64,000 nt of DNA from Methanomassiliicoccales archaeon (GTDB lineage Archaea; Thermoplasmatota; Thermoplasmata; Methanomassiliicoccales; JAAEEP01): the NCBI GenBank assembly GCA_013415695.1, contig JAAEEP010000008.1, positions 25,936-89,935 of the forward strand, read 5' to 3'. Below the pieces are notes generated by a model, which was not told where the DNA came from, searched no databases, and saw only the letters and a program-made list of their open reading frames with translations. Positions 33,782 to 43,600 of this stretch are shown piece after piece; within the stretch, counting starts at the first letter, position 1; the number at the start of each line of letters is the position of its first letter. Made by a program: the position numbers and the translations under genes.

Positions 33782-34705
33782 TCACTCCTTTGAGCGGATC
33801 TCGATTGACATCAGGTCCTCCGCAACAAAAGTATTGGGGAATATGGCCCGGGCTTCGTTCTCCAGAAGCGAAACGTCCTCGTAACGATTGGAGATGTGGG
33901 TAAGATAGAGGGAATCGACTCCCGCTTCTTTCGCGATCTTGGCAGCCCCTTCTGCCGTAGTGTGACCATACTCCTCGGCCTTGTCCGCCATGTCCGAGGC
34001 ATAGGTGCTCTCGTGTACCAACACATCGGCTCCAGCAGCAGCCTGGATCATGCTCCGGCATGGCGAGGTATCTCCAGAGATAACTATCTTCCTGCCCTTT
34101 CTCGGAGGACCAATGACCATGTCTGGAGAGTACTTCCTTCCTTCCACTTCAACGGTCTCCCCGGCTTGGAGCCTTCTGTAAAGCGGTCCTTCGGGTATAC
34201 CGAGTTCCTTCGCCCTATCCAGGTTGAACCTGCCCCTTCGCGGTTTCTCCTCAAAGACGTAACCCAGTCCTGGAACTCCATGCTCTATATCCACTGCCCT
34301 GACCGTATATTCTTCGAAATCAAGGAGGTCATCGCTATTCAATTCACCCACATGAATCTCGAAGCCCCTGGCGAAATAGCCCATCTGAACCATGTCCTTC
34401 ATAATCTTGACCATGCCCTCCGGGCCAAAAATGTAAATTGGAGAATCCCTCCCCATGAAACCCATGGACTGAAGGATGCCCGGCAATCCAAGGAAGTGAT
34501 CCCCGTGGAAGTGGGTGATGAAAATTTTATCAACCTTCATGAACGAGAGGCTGGACATCATGAACTGTCTCTGGGTGCCCTCGGCGCAATCGAAGAGAAG
34601 AACTTCAGAGCCGTAATGGATTGCTGTTGAGGTTAGATTCCTATCCACCGAGGGAATGGCACCGCTGGTTCCCAGGAAGACCAATTTCACGCTCCAGCTA
34701 TGCAT
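33782..34705 (-). CDS. rnz: Ribonuclease Z (tRNA 3'-end endonuclease)
   Basis: 307 residues. Metallo-beta-lactamase motifs are intact: the metal site THFHGDHFLGLPG, later VISGDTSPC, VLVHESTY, and LTHISNRY near the C-terminus. The N-terminal KLVFLGTSGAIPS matches RNase Z of archaea and bacteria. It cuts pre-tRNA just after the discriminator base, needed here since the tRNA-Arg gene in this window does not encode CCA. Overlaps the end of the MFS gene by eight bases. Confidence 0.95.
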   Translation of the reverse strand: MHSWSVKLVFLGTSGAIPSVDRNLTSTAIHYGSEVLLFDCAEGTQRQFMMSSLSFMKVDKIFITHFHGDHFLGLPGILQSMGFMGRDSPIYIFGPEGMVKIMKDMVQMGYFARGFEIHVGELNSDDLLDFEEYTVRAVDIEHGVPGLGYVFEEKPRRGRFNLDRAKELGIPEGPLYRRLQAGETVEVEGRKYSPDMVIGPPRKGRKIVISGDTSPCRSMIQAAAGADVLVHESTYASDMADKAEEYGHTTAEGAAKIAKEAGVDSLYLTHISNRYEDVSLLENEARAIFPNTFVAEDLMSIEIRSKE

Positions 34706-35804
34706 CCCTGATTATATAGGAATTACCGAACCGTTTCTGGGTCCACCGATCACCCCAGACGAATAACGCCAGGGCTATTGCGGCCATCGTCGCTGCCATG
34801 AACATGGCACCGTGGTATCCATAAGCATATGAGATGACTCCTCCAACCATCGCGCCGATGATGGCCGAAATGCTGATTGATGACTGAAGCAGTCCGGCAG
34901 AGGTTCCCTTCTCTGGATTCCTGACAAGGATGTAGTTCAGGGACCCTATGTATATGCAGGCCCAAGCAGTGGCGAGGACCACCTGCAGGGGAAGTATCTC
35001 CCAGAAGATGTGGATACGAGTGAAGAGGATAAAAACCGTGGTGGAGAGGATTAGACCGGCAGCCATCAGATAGGTTGATCGGAAACGCTCGATGAGCTGC
35101 ATGGCGGTGAACTGCACTACCGCATTGGTAGCGTAGATCACCCCTATGAAGAAAGGTTCTGCCCCGATATCCTCAAGGAATATCGGAAATGTTACCCAGA
35201 CCATATTTGCCCCCGTGTGTCGAATGATCACAGCCGCATAGATCGGGAAGTTCTTCTTCATGATCTCCAAAGGGAACAAGGGGACCTTCTGATGGATTTC
35301 TTTCCCAAAGGGTAGAACCATAGAGATCAGGAAGGCCACTGCCATCAGCAGAGATGAAGCGAGGAAGATGAGGTTGAAATCTCCAATGAAACCCGCTACG
35401 AGCACACCAAAACCAAAGCCGAGTGAGCCGAAGGCGCTGAACCTTCCAATCTTCCCCTTCGCATCGAAAACGTAGACAAGTAGTGCGGAGGGAAACATGC
35501 CTGCACAGAATCCGACCAGTACCCTGGCAATGATCAAGGAGAATGTATCAAAAGCCAGAATTTGGAGTGCAAGCGATATTATTGAGAGGAGGAGCCCTGC
35601 TCTGAGGATCATCCTCCGCCCGTGAACGTCAGATGCCCTACCGAAGATATAGGCCGAGATGAATAGCGCAAGGGAATAGAACGCCACGATGAAGCCAATC
35701 TCGATGTTGGTCGAGCCAAACTCGTCACGCGCCAGGTTTGGAATGAGAAGAATGGACGCGAACAGTCCAGCGGTCGAGAAGAATTGAATAGCCGATGGCT
35801 TCAT
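34698..35804 (-). CDS. MFS transporter
   Basis: 368 residues from the ATG at 35804, which removes an overlap with the upstream small gene. About 11-12 membrane segments; the conserved loop between helices 2 and 3 is visible as GRASDVHGRRMIL. The family is a proton-coupled exporter or importer group; the substrate is not evident. It is followed by RNase Z with an eight-base overlap and preceded by a small zinc-binding protein. Confidence 0.9.
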   Translation of the reverse strand: MKPSAIQFFSTAGLFASILLIPNLARDEFGSTNIEIGFIVAFYSLALFISAYIFGRASDVHGRRMILRAGLLLSIISLALQILAFDTFSLIIARVLVGFCAGMFPSALLVYVFDAKGKIGRFSAFGSLGFGFGVLVAGFIGDFNLIFLASSLLMAVAFLISMVLPFGKEIHQKVPLFPLEIMKKNFPIYAAVIIRHTGANMVWVTFPIFLEDIGAEPFFIGVIYATNAVVQFTAMQLIERFRSTYLMAAGLILSTTVFILFTRIHIFWEILPLQVVLATAWACIYIGSLNYILVRNPEKGTSAGLLQSSISISAIIGAMVGGVISYAYGYHGAMFMAATMAAIALALFVWGDRWTQKRFGNSYIIRDA

Positions 35805-35842
35805 TGGGCCCCGAATCCTCGGAGCAATTAATAATGATTGGG

Positions 35843-36052
35843 CTATCTTCCTAGAGCCTCGAGCTTGCGGTCCGCCTTGGATGCTTTCTTGTACTCCTTG
35901 TAATGTTCCTTGCACAGGTGGACCTTGCCCCGGGATTCTTCAATATCCAGGCCAGCTTGCTCCACCTTCTTGGCAGAAATTGAACGTTCCATGGGATTGT
36001 CACACCCCTCTATGTCACACGTCTTAACCGAATCATCCCTTTGCTTGGCCAT
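35843..36052 (-). CDS. Small zinc-binding protein
   Basis: 69 residues, start ATG at 36052 (TTG at 36064 is possible). Four potential metal ligands: CDIEGC near the N-terminus and HLCKEHYKEY in the second half, followed by a Lys-rich helix. Similar small proteins are frequent in Thermoplasmatota-like genomes and are probably nucleic-acid or protein binding, but no function can be given. Shares orientation with the MFS gene, 38 bases upstream of it. Confidence 0.7.
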   Translation of the reverse strand: MAKQRDDSVKTCDIEGCDNPMERSISAKKVEQAGLDIEESRGKVHLCKEHYKEYKKASKADRKLEALGR

Positions 36053-36170
36053 GCTGACGTTCAATCATTTTTTTGGGTAAAAGCTTTACTCTTGAATTTC
36101 CGGAGCGATGGACGCACCATCGACAACCTTAAGCGAATGGGGCTCCAATTTTTATTATGGAGGTACGCCC

Positions 36171-36584
36171 ATGGAAATTAAGAAGATACTAGTCGGAGTG
36201 GACGGTTCGGAGAATTCCCTCAGGGCGGTAGAGTTCGCCTCGGAGATTGCTACCAGATTCAATGCGTCGGTGACCTTACTCCTGGCCATCGCGCCATCTG
36301 ACGCGGTACTTTTCAGTGGAAAGGACACCTACCTCCCAGAGAGCGAGGGGATTCACCAGATAAGGCTGAGGAATGCCAAGAACATCCTGAATGAGAAGGG
36401 AGTGGCGATGGAGGAGCGGGTGGAACTCGAACATCCTGCCCAGGCCCTCATAGAGGCTTCCAAGGACTTTGACTTGGTAGTGGTTGGTTGCAGAGGACTT
36501 AGCGGCATCAAGGGATTTCTGATGGGTAGCGTTTCCAGCAAGGTAGTGCATCATTGCAAGAGGCCGGTCATGGTTGTCCCGTGA
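36171..36584 (+). CDS. Universal stress protein (UspA family)
   Basis: 137 residues from the ATG at 36171, preceded by GGAGGT. N-terminal IKKILVGVDGSENSLRA and the C-terminal ATP-binding loop GCRGLSGIKGFLMGS are present, so this is the nucleotide-binding Usp type. It is expected to be a dimeric cytoplasmic protein involved in stress survival. Monocistronic. Confidence 0.93.
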   Translation: MEIKKILVGVDGSENSLRAVEFASEIATRFNASVTLLLAIAPSDAVLFSGKDTYLPESEGIHQIRLRNAKNILNEKGVAMEERVELEHPAQALIEASKDFDLVVVGCRGLSGIKGFLMGSVSSKVVHHCKRPVMVVP

Positions 36585-37026
36585 AATCTGTTGGACCAAT
36601 AGCAATCAATGATCACGGCTTTAGAGGTCCTCCATGACATTATTCCCCACCAGATTGAAAAAGGAGATTTTGATAGACTAATATTATTTGCGGGCGATCA
36701 TTGTGTCTATCCCTATGGAGAACGGCGTGGTATCAACGAAGTTGATGGTTGGGGGAGCGAATCTCCTTCAGTTGATGCCCTGGGAAACATATTCTTCACC
36801 ACATTCGGGGATCAGGAAGGTTCGTCCCACGCATACGCATCGGATGGTGAAAACGGCGAGACGGTCCTGAACTTCTTCCCGTTTCTCGTCGCATTTCTGA
36901 TGGTGTTTGGTGTGGCACTGATTTCCGTTGCAGCAGGTCCTAAGATGCAATAGTCCGCTTTGAGGAAACGCAAAAAGGGGATATCTCTCAGAAACATTAT
37001 TCTACACTCTTTCCGATTCACGCCGG
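36585..37026. other. Gap with an uncertain open frame
   Basis: A 442-base stretch between usp and rpe. A plus-strand frame at 36609-36953 could encode 114 residues ending in a hydrophobic helix, but it has no ribosome binding site, no recognised domain and unlike codon use, and competing frames overlap it on both strands. I see no RNA structure or repeat. A decayed small membrane protein gene is possible. Confidence 0.35.
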
Positions 37027-37674
37027 ATGATCAAGGTTGCCCCTTCCATACTCTCGGCGGACTTCAGCAAGCTAGGAGAAGAGGTTAAAAGAGTTGAGAA
37101 AGCCGGGGCGGATTGGGTCCATGTGGATGTGATGGATGGAAATTTCGTTCCCAATATAACCATCGGCCCGGGAGTGGTGAAGGCGATTCGAGCGCACACC
37201 GGTCTTCCATTCGATGTACACCTCATGATACTGAGGCCAGAGAACTATATAGAGAGCTTCTCAGAAGCTGGGGCTGACCTCATCACGATTCATTTGGAGT
37301 CATCCGACAAGGTTGAAGAAACCCTTGAGAAAATCAGGGTAATGGGTAAGAGACCGGGGGTCTCGTTGAATCCAGAAACATCATTTCATGAAGTCGTTCC
37401 CTTCATTGAGGAAATAGATCTCCTACTCATAATGACGGTCAATCCAGGATTCGGTGGGCAGACTTTCATGCACGAGGTCGTGCCCAAGATCATCGAGGCG
37501 AGGAGATTCATCGCCGAAAATGGTCTTGAGGTGGATATCGCGGTGGATGGTGGAATCAACGCAGCGACTGGAAAGATAGCGGTCGAGGCGGGAGCATCCG
37601 TTTTGGATGCCGGAAGCTCACTATTCGGAGCAAAGGACATGGCCGCGGAGATCGCCAAATGGAAGCTCTACTGA
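37027..37674 (+). CDS. rpe: Ribulose-phosphate 3-epimerase
   Basis: 215 residues, a complete TIM barrel. Motifs: APSILSADFSKLGEE, the metal-site strand VHVDVMDGNFVPN, DVHLMILRPENYIE, TVNPGFGGQTF and VDGGINAATG. It interconverts ribulose 5-phosphate and xylulose 5-phosphate; in archaea without an oxidative pentose pathway it helps to supply pentoses by transketolase reactions. It ends one base before the convergent flavoprotein gene. Confidence 0.95.
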   Translation: MIKVAPSILSADFSKLGEEVKRVEKAGADWVHVDVMDGNFVPNITIGPGVVKAIRAHTGLPFDVHLMILRPENYIESFSEAGADLITIHLESSDKVEETLEKIRVMGKRPGVSLNPETSFHEVVPFIEEIDLLLIMTVNPGFGGQTFMHEVVPKIIEARRFIAENGLEVDIAVDGGINAATGKIAVEAGASVLDAGSSLFGAKDMAAEIAKWKLY

Positions 37675-39021
37675 TCACACCATGTATCTAGCATCGTACA
37701 CATCAGAGGGGAATGCGAAGGGCATTGACTTTATCTGACTGGCCGTCAGGCCGTACCTGATGGCCATCCCGAAGATGTTTATCACCTCATCTGCACGGTT
37801 ACCCATGATGTGTGCACCCAGTATTCGATCGGTCGCCTCTTCTATGAGAATCTTGTACTCCGAGTGGCGGACCATCACCCTTCTTGAGGAATGCGTGTCG
37901 GTCATGTCCCCTCTCTTGACCTTATACTTCATGCCACCAGCAGCACACTCCTTCTCATTCATGCCCACGCTGGCCATCGGGGGCGTTGTAAATACCACGG
38001 TGGGAATACCCTCGTAGTTGGCCTCCATTCTATTACCCTTGACCAGATTCTCCCCTACCACGTAAGCTTCCATATCCGCCACTGGACTCAGGGGCATTCC
38101 TTCTACTGTGGCATCCCCAACGGCGTAGACGTTGAGGTTGGAAACACTCTGCATGTGACTATTCACTTCAATGCCCCTTACATCATAGACGACATTGGCC
38201 GCCTCTAGGTTCAAAGTACCAATGTTGGGAATCCTTCCCGCACCGTGCACTACCATGTCCGCCTCTACCATCACTTCTCCTTCCCGCCCACAGCGGGCCT
38301 GGATGGAATTTTCCCTCCTCTCAAGATATCCAAGGGGCGCATTGATTCGAACATCGATGTTCATATCCTCCTTGAAAATGTGAACAATTCTCTCAGACAG
38401 GTCCTCATCGAAATGTTTCAGAACCCTGGAACCACGTTGAACAATGGTGACCTCAGCTCCCGCTATGGCGGCCACCTGAGCGAATTCGAAAGAAATGTAT
38501 CCTCCTCCGATAAAGAGGATGCGTTGAGGAAGTCTTTCCAATTCAAGGAATTCGTCGCTGGTGATCATGAGTTCTTCCCCTGGCAAGCCCAAAGTTTGGG
38601 GAATTGCTCCTGTAGCAACCAGTATTTTTCTTGCTTCTATGACCTCACTCCCAACCTTCACAGATGACTCGTTGACGAAACTTGCTTCTCCCCTGAAAAC
38701 ATCGATGCCAAGCTGCTGGTAGCTCCTTGCCCTATCGCCTGGTATGTGATCGGTGAATTCCCTCTTGAAATCCATCAGCTCTGACCAGATCAACCCCGAA
38801 CCTTGAGAGATTCCTTTTCCCTTCATCCTTCGAACTTGATCTACGACCGCGGCTGCAGTGGTAAGGACCTTCTTTGGATTGCAACCCCTGAGGCCACATG
38901 TCCCTCCCATCTCGCGGTTCTCGGAGATCGCCACTCTCAAACCGTAGCGAGCGCATTTCTCGGCAGCCTTGTTCCCTGCTACCCCAGTGCCTATGACCAT
39001 CAGATCGTACATTTCGGACAT
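37675..39021 (-). CDS. FAD-dependent pyridine nucleotide-disulfide oxidoreductase family protein
   Basis: About 448 residues from the ATG at 39021 (ATGs at 39030 and 39012 are close alternatives). FAD-binding VIGTGVAGNKAAEKCA, redox-disulfide motif GGTCGLRGCNPKK, NAD-binding FIGGGYISFEFAQVA, and the second FAD site VYAVGDATVEG are all present. The C-terminal His-Glu pair of glutathione reductase and lipoamide dehydrogenase is missing; the end reads MPFAFPSDVYDARYMV. This variant is found in several archaea and bacteria and its substrate is unknown. Divergent from a small membrane protein gene. Confidence 0.88.
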   Translation of the reverse strand: MSEMYDLMVIGTGVAGNKAAEKCARYGLRVAISENREMGGTCGLRGCNPKKVLTTAAAVVDQVRRMKGKGISQGSGLIWSELMDFKREFTDHIPGDRARSYQQLGIDVFRGEASFVNESSVKVGSEVIEARKILVATGAIPQTLGLPGEELMITSDEFLELERLPQRILFIGGGYISFEFAQVAAIAGAEVTIVQRGSRVLKHFDEDLSERIVHIFKEDMNIDVRINAPLGYLERRENSIQARCGREGEVMVEADMVVHGAGRIPNIGTLNLEAANVVYDVRGIEVNSHMQSVSNLNVYAVGDATVEGMPLSPVADMEAYVVGENLVKGNRMEANYEGIPTVVFTTPPMASVGMNEKECAAGGMKYKVKRGDMTDTHSSRRVMVRHSEYKILIEEATDRILGAHIMGNRADEVINIFGMAIRYGLTASQIKSMPFAFPSDVYDARYMV

Positions 39022-39248
39022 GAGCCTCATATATGAAATCCCAAGACAGGATAAAACCCTTCTGAACGTCTCCAATGCCTCAAGAACACCGAATTGTTGA
39101 GAAGGTAGGGAATGGCATATGCATGACATTGAAGCTGGTTTTAGATATCTGGCTTCACTTGAATGTATCATCAAATTGCATAATTTGATTTCTTGAATTC
39201 ATGCAAAGTTTCAATAATGACTCCTGCCATTCCGCGGAAGGTACCTCA

Positions 39249-39431
39249 ATGAGTGAGTTCACCAGCAACCGATTCATCATTCTGCTGGCCGCGGTCTTTC
39301 CCATCATGTTACTCGCCGCCGCGGTCTACCTCCAGTCAAGCATCTGCATAATTATCTCAATCTTCATCTGGATCGGGGTTGTTATCATCATGCTCTACAT
39401 TCCCCATAACCGGAATGGAAAGAATTCGTGA
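39249..39431 (+). CDS. Small two-helix membrane protein
   Basis: 60 residues from the ATG at 39249 (ribosome binding site GGAAGGT). Two hydrophobic helices separated by a few residues, with a short basic C-terminus (PHNRNGKNS). No recognised family. It could be a small regulatory membrane peptide. Located 63 bases before the FEN-1 gene start. Confidence 0.55.
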   Translation: MSEFTSNRFIILLAAVFPIMLLAAAVYLQSSICIIISIFIWIGVVIIMLYIPHNRNGKNS

Positions 39432-39494
39432 TCCTCAGCCGGTCATTATTAGTCAAAGTGAAATATCGAGGTGTCCATTGTAAGGACTGATAGC

Positions 39495-40526
39495 ATGGGC
39501 GTGAATCTCTCGGACATAGTTCCCTTCGAGGAAATTGAGATCGAGGACCTTAGGGGAAGGACGATTGCCATCGATGCCTACAATGCAATATACCAGTTCC
39601 TCTCTGTGATTAGACAGCCGGATGGTACTCCACTCAAGGACTTCAAGGGCAGGGTGACCTCACATCTTTCGGGACTTCTGTACCGCAACGTCAACCTTAT
39701 CGAATCTGGCATTCTCCCCGCATACGTCTTCGATGGCATCCCGTCAAAACTCAAGAAGGACACTATCGCCGAGCGAGGAGAGAGGCGAGCAAAGGCTCAG
39801 AAGGAATGGAAGGACGCGGTGGAGAGGGGTGATCTAGAGGTAGCATTCTCCAAAGCCACCCAGTCATCCAGGATCACCAACGAGATAGTCGAATCGTCCA
39901 GAATACTGCTGACCTATCTCGGAATACCTGTGGTACAGGCTCCAGAGGAGGGGGAAGCTCAGGCTGCATTCATGGCTTCCAAGGGGGATGTCTGGGCTGC
40001 TTCTTCTCAGGACTTCGACTCCCTGCTTTTTGGAGCCCCCAGACTGGTAAGGAACCTCACACTCACGGGAAGAAGGAAGCTTCCAGGAAGCAGGAGGTAC
40101 CGCACCGTGAATCTAGAGATGATAGAACTGAACAAAGCCCTTGAGCATCTTGGGGTGACAAGGGATCAGCTCATAGACATATGCATCATGATGGGCACCG
40201 ACTTCAACCCAGGTATAAAGGGCATAGGGCCAAAGAAGGCCCTGACCCTAATAAAAGAGTATGGAGATCTGGAGAGATCCCTGGATGCAAAGGACCTTAT
40301 GATCGAATCCTTCAAGGAGATAAGAAGCATCTTCCTGGATTACGAAAAGATGACCGAATATGACCTAACCTGGAAGCCGGCCCAGAGGGAGAAGGTGATG
40401 GAATTCTTGGTGGAGGAACACGACTTCACACCCGGGAGGGTAGAAAGTGCCTTGAATAAGCTGGAGTCTGAGAGGGAGGAAAAGCGAGAACAGGCGGCTC
40501 AGTCCAAGTTGGATATGTTCTCTTAA
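39495..40526 (+). CDS. fen: Flap endonuclease 1
   Basis: 343 residues from the ATG at 39495 (MGVNLSDIVPFEEIE). XPG N and I domains are complete, with IAIDAYNAIYQFL, the acidic cluster APEEGEAQAAFMA and ASSQDFDSLLFG, and the helix-hairpin-helix GIKGIGPKKALTLI. The C-terminus QSKLDMFS resembles a PCNA-interacting box. The enzyme removes 5' flaps during Okazaki-fragment maturation and repair. Confidence 0.96.
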   Translation: MGVNLSDIVPFEEIEIEDLRGRTIAIDAYNAIYQFLSVIRQPDGTPLKDFKGRVTSHLSGLLYRNVNLIESGILPAYVFDGIPSKLKKDTIAERGERRAKAQKEWKDAVERGDLEVAFSKATQSSRITNEIVESSRILLTYLGIPVVQAPEEGEAQAAFMASKGDVWAASSQDFDSLLFGAPRLVRNLTLTGRRKLPGSRRYRTVNLEMIELNKALEHLGVTRDQLIDICIMMGTDFNPGIKGIGPKKALTLIKEYGDLERSLDAKDLMIESFKEIRSIFLDYEKMTEYDLTWKPAQREKVMEFLVEEHDFTPGRVESALNKLESEREEKREQAAQSKLDMFS

Positions 40527-40680
40527 TTTCCGGGTTTGTAATTATTATCCGAATGTACACTCTCATGAAAAGTATTATCTGGCTCGGAGAAATTTGTTCT
40601 CTGGCATATTTGAGATTACGGTTGCCAGAACAGTAATCTTTTAAGGGGAAATCGTGCTTTACGCTCAGAGGGTTAACGGG

Positions 40681-43600
40681 ATGATCAAACAAGTCCAGTC
40701 CAGTTACAATCCAAGGAACCTAGAAGAGAACGTTCAGGAGTACTGGGCAGAGAATAACATTTACAAGAAGGTCAAGGATTCGAAGTCCAACTACCCCGAT
40801 TTCTACTTCGTTGACGGGCCTCCATACACCACTGGTGCCATCCACCTTGGCACTGCTCTAAACAAGACCATCAAGGATGTGATCCTAAGGTACAAGAGGA
40901 TGGGGCGTCACAATGTCCGTGACCAACCTGGATATGATATGCACGGACTACCCATTGAGGTCAAGGTGGAGAGATCCATAGGAGTGAAGAGCAAGGGTGA
41001 GATCGAGGAATATGGAATTGATAAGTTCGTCTCCACCTGCAAACAGTTCGCCCTTGACTTCCAGAAGAGCATGACCGAGCAATTCAAGGAGCTCGGGGTC
41101 TGGATGGACTGGGACCGACCTTACATGACGCTCAACCCCAGCTATATAGAGGGGGCGTGGTGGACACTGAAACGCGCCTATGACCGGGATATGCTTACCT
41201 CAGCAGAGAGGGTGCTCTCGTGGTGTCCCAGGTGCGAAACCGCTCTGGCCGAGGCTGAGATCGAGTACTCAGATGAGAAGGATCCTTCTATCTATGTCCG
41301 CTTCAAACTCAAGGACCAAGACGCCGCCCTTCTGATATGGACGACAACCCCATGGACACTTCTGGCCAACATGGCGGTGGCGGTCCAACCTGACTTCAGG
41401 TACGTCAGGGTCAGATATCTGCGCGAGAACGGAGATAGCCTCACTCTGATCATTATGAAAGATCTGGTGGAGCCCATTGGTATAATGACCGAATGGGATG
41501 AATACCAGATTCTGGAGGAGATGACTGGTAAGGACCTGATAGGGCTGGAGTATATTCCACCCTTCGCAGAGGAGGTTCCATATCAATCCAAAGTCACAGG
41601 GGAATGGATCCACAAGGTAATCCCCTCAGAGACTGTAGAGGCGGAGAACACTGGTTTGGTACACATCGCCCCTGGACATGGTCCAGAGGACTTCGAACTC
41701 GGCCAAAGATACGATATTCCACCATTCTGCCCCGTGGATGAGGGTGGTAACTACACGGAAGAAGCGGGCACTAGATATGCCGGTATGTTCGTCAAGAAGG
41801 CGAACGAACTCATCATGGAAGATCTTGAGAAGAATATGCTGATGTTCTACAGAACCACTGTGGATCACAGGTACGGCCACTGTTGGAGATGTGAATCAAA
41901 TATCATATACAGGACCACGAGACAGTGGTTTCTTCAGGTCACAAAACTCAAGGACCTAATGCTCTCAGAGGTGGACCGGGTACGATGGACACCCGACTGG
42001 GCCGGTTCATCCCGTCAGAGAGATTGGGTGGCCAACGCTCGTGACTGGTGCATTTCAAGACAGAGGTATTGGGGAGTCCCCATTCCAGTTTGGACCTGCC
42101 CATGCGGGGAGATGAAGGTAGTTTCTTCGCTCAAGGAACTGGAAGGTGCTGAAGGATACCGTGAGGACTTGGAACCTCACCGGCCCTGGATCGATGAAGT
42201 GCATATCGAGTGTGAGAATTGCGGTGGCCCCATGTCCCGTGTACCCGATGTGCTAGATGTTTGGTTCGATGCCGGTGTTTGCTCTTGGGCGCAACTGGAC
42301 TTCCCAAGCAACACGGATAAGTTTGAGCGCTGGTGGCCCGCAAGATGGATCGTGGAAGCTCACGACCAGACTCGAGGTTGGTTCTATTCACAGCTTGCAT
42401 CAGGATGCATAGCCTTTGATCGGGCACCATACGAAAGCGTTCTCATGCATGGCTGGGTCCTCGACCCCAATGGGGAGAGGATGTCCAAGAGCAAGGGAAA
42501 CGCAATTGAGCCAAAGAAGATCATGGATGAGTTCGGAGCGGACGCGCTTCGCTTCTACCTGCTGAGAGCAAATGCACCCTGGGAGGATCTCTCGTTCCAG
42601 CACGAAGGGGTCAAGAACGCCAGAAAGATGCTCAATATCCTCTGGAACGTCTTCAAATTCGCCGCGACCTACATGTCCATAGATAACTTCAATCCAGATT
42701 CAGTGGAGTATCGCAGTCTTGGTGGAGCACTTCACCCAGAGGACCAGTGGATGATCTCCAAGACCGAGAAGATAAAGAATGAGATGGCCAAGTACCTCAA
42801 CTCCTACGAGCTCCATCGCGCCTGCAGAACTCTGGAGGACTACATTGTGGAAGACCTTTCCCGTTGGTATGTTCGTCTTATCCGGGATCGCATGTGGAAG
42901 GAAGAGGGAGACCTGGACAAGCTCGCAGCATACAAGGTACTTTACGATTCATTGATGACCGCCACCAAACTACTTGCCCCGATCTGCCCACATATCACGG
43001 AGGAGATATACCGCCACATGGACGGGACCCTAGAATCCGTCCACATGATCGATTGGCCCACTCCTGACCTCACCAGGGTCTCCGAGCGTCTAGAAGCCTC
43101 CATGCAGTCGGCACAGGAGCTGGTAGAGATCATCGCAGCCGAAAGGCAGAAGGTGGGTCTGAAGCTCCGCTGGCCTCTGAAGAGGGTCGTCATCCGATGC
43201 AGGAGCGAGGAGATGATGCGCTCGCTGAAGACCCTGGAGAATGTTATACAATCTCAGGCCAATGTCAAGAAGGTAGAGATGCTAGCTCCCGGCGAGGAGT
43301 GGGATGAGATGATCCTTTCGGTCATTCCCAACCCTCATGCCATAGGAAAGGTGTACCGCCAGTGGAGCTCGAAGATCGCAGTCCTTCTGAAGAGCAGACC
43401 GGCCAAGCAAATCAAGGATAGCATATCAAAAGGAGAGTACCAGCTCGGTATCGAGGGACAGATGGTGAAGATCGAACCGAACATGGTATCCTTTAGCTCT
43501 TCCCTTCCACCTGACATCATAGAGGTCCAGTTCTCAGAGGGAGACCTATTCATCGATTTCATGGTCACTCCCGAGATCAAAGCCGAGGGTTTCGCCAGGG

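Noticed and set aside
33723..34061. N-terminal extension of the VOC protein
   Set aside because: The frame is open, but it overlaps RNase Z; GGAGGGAG and the domain start both support 33722.
33896..34630. 244-codon plus-strand frame
   Set aside because: Antisense to RNase Z, whose metal-binding motifs are intact.
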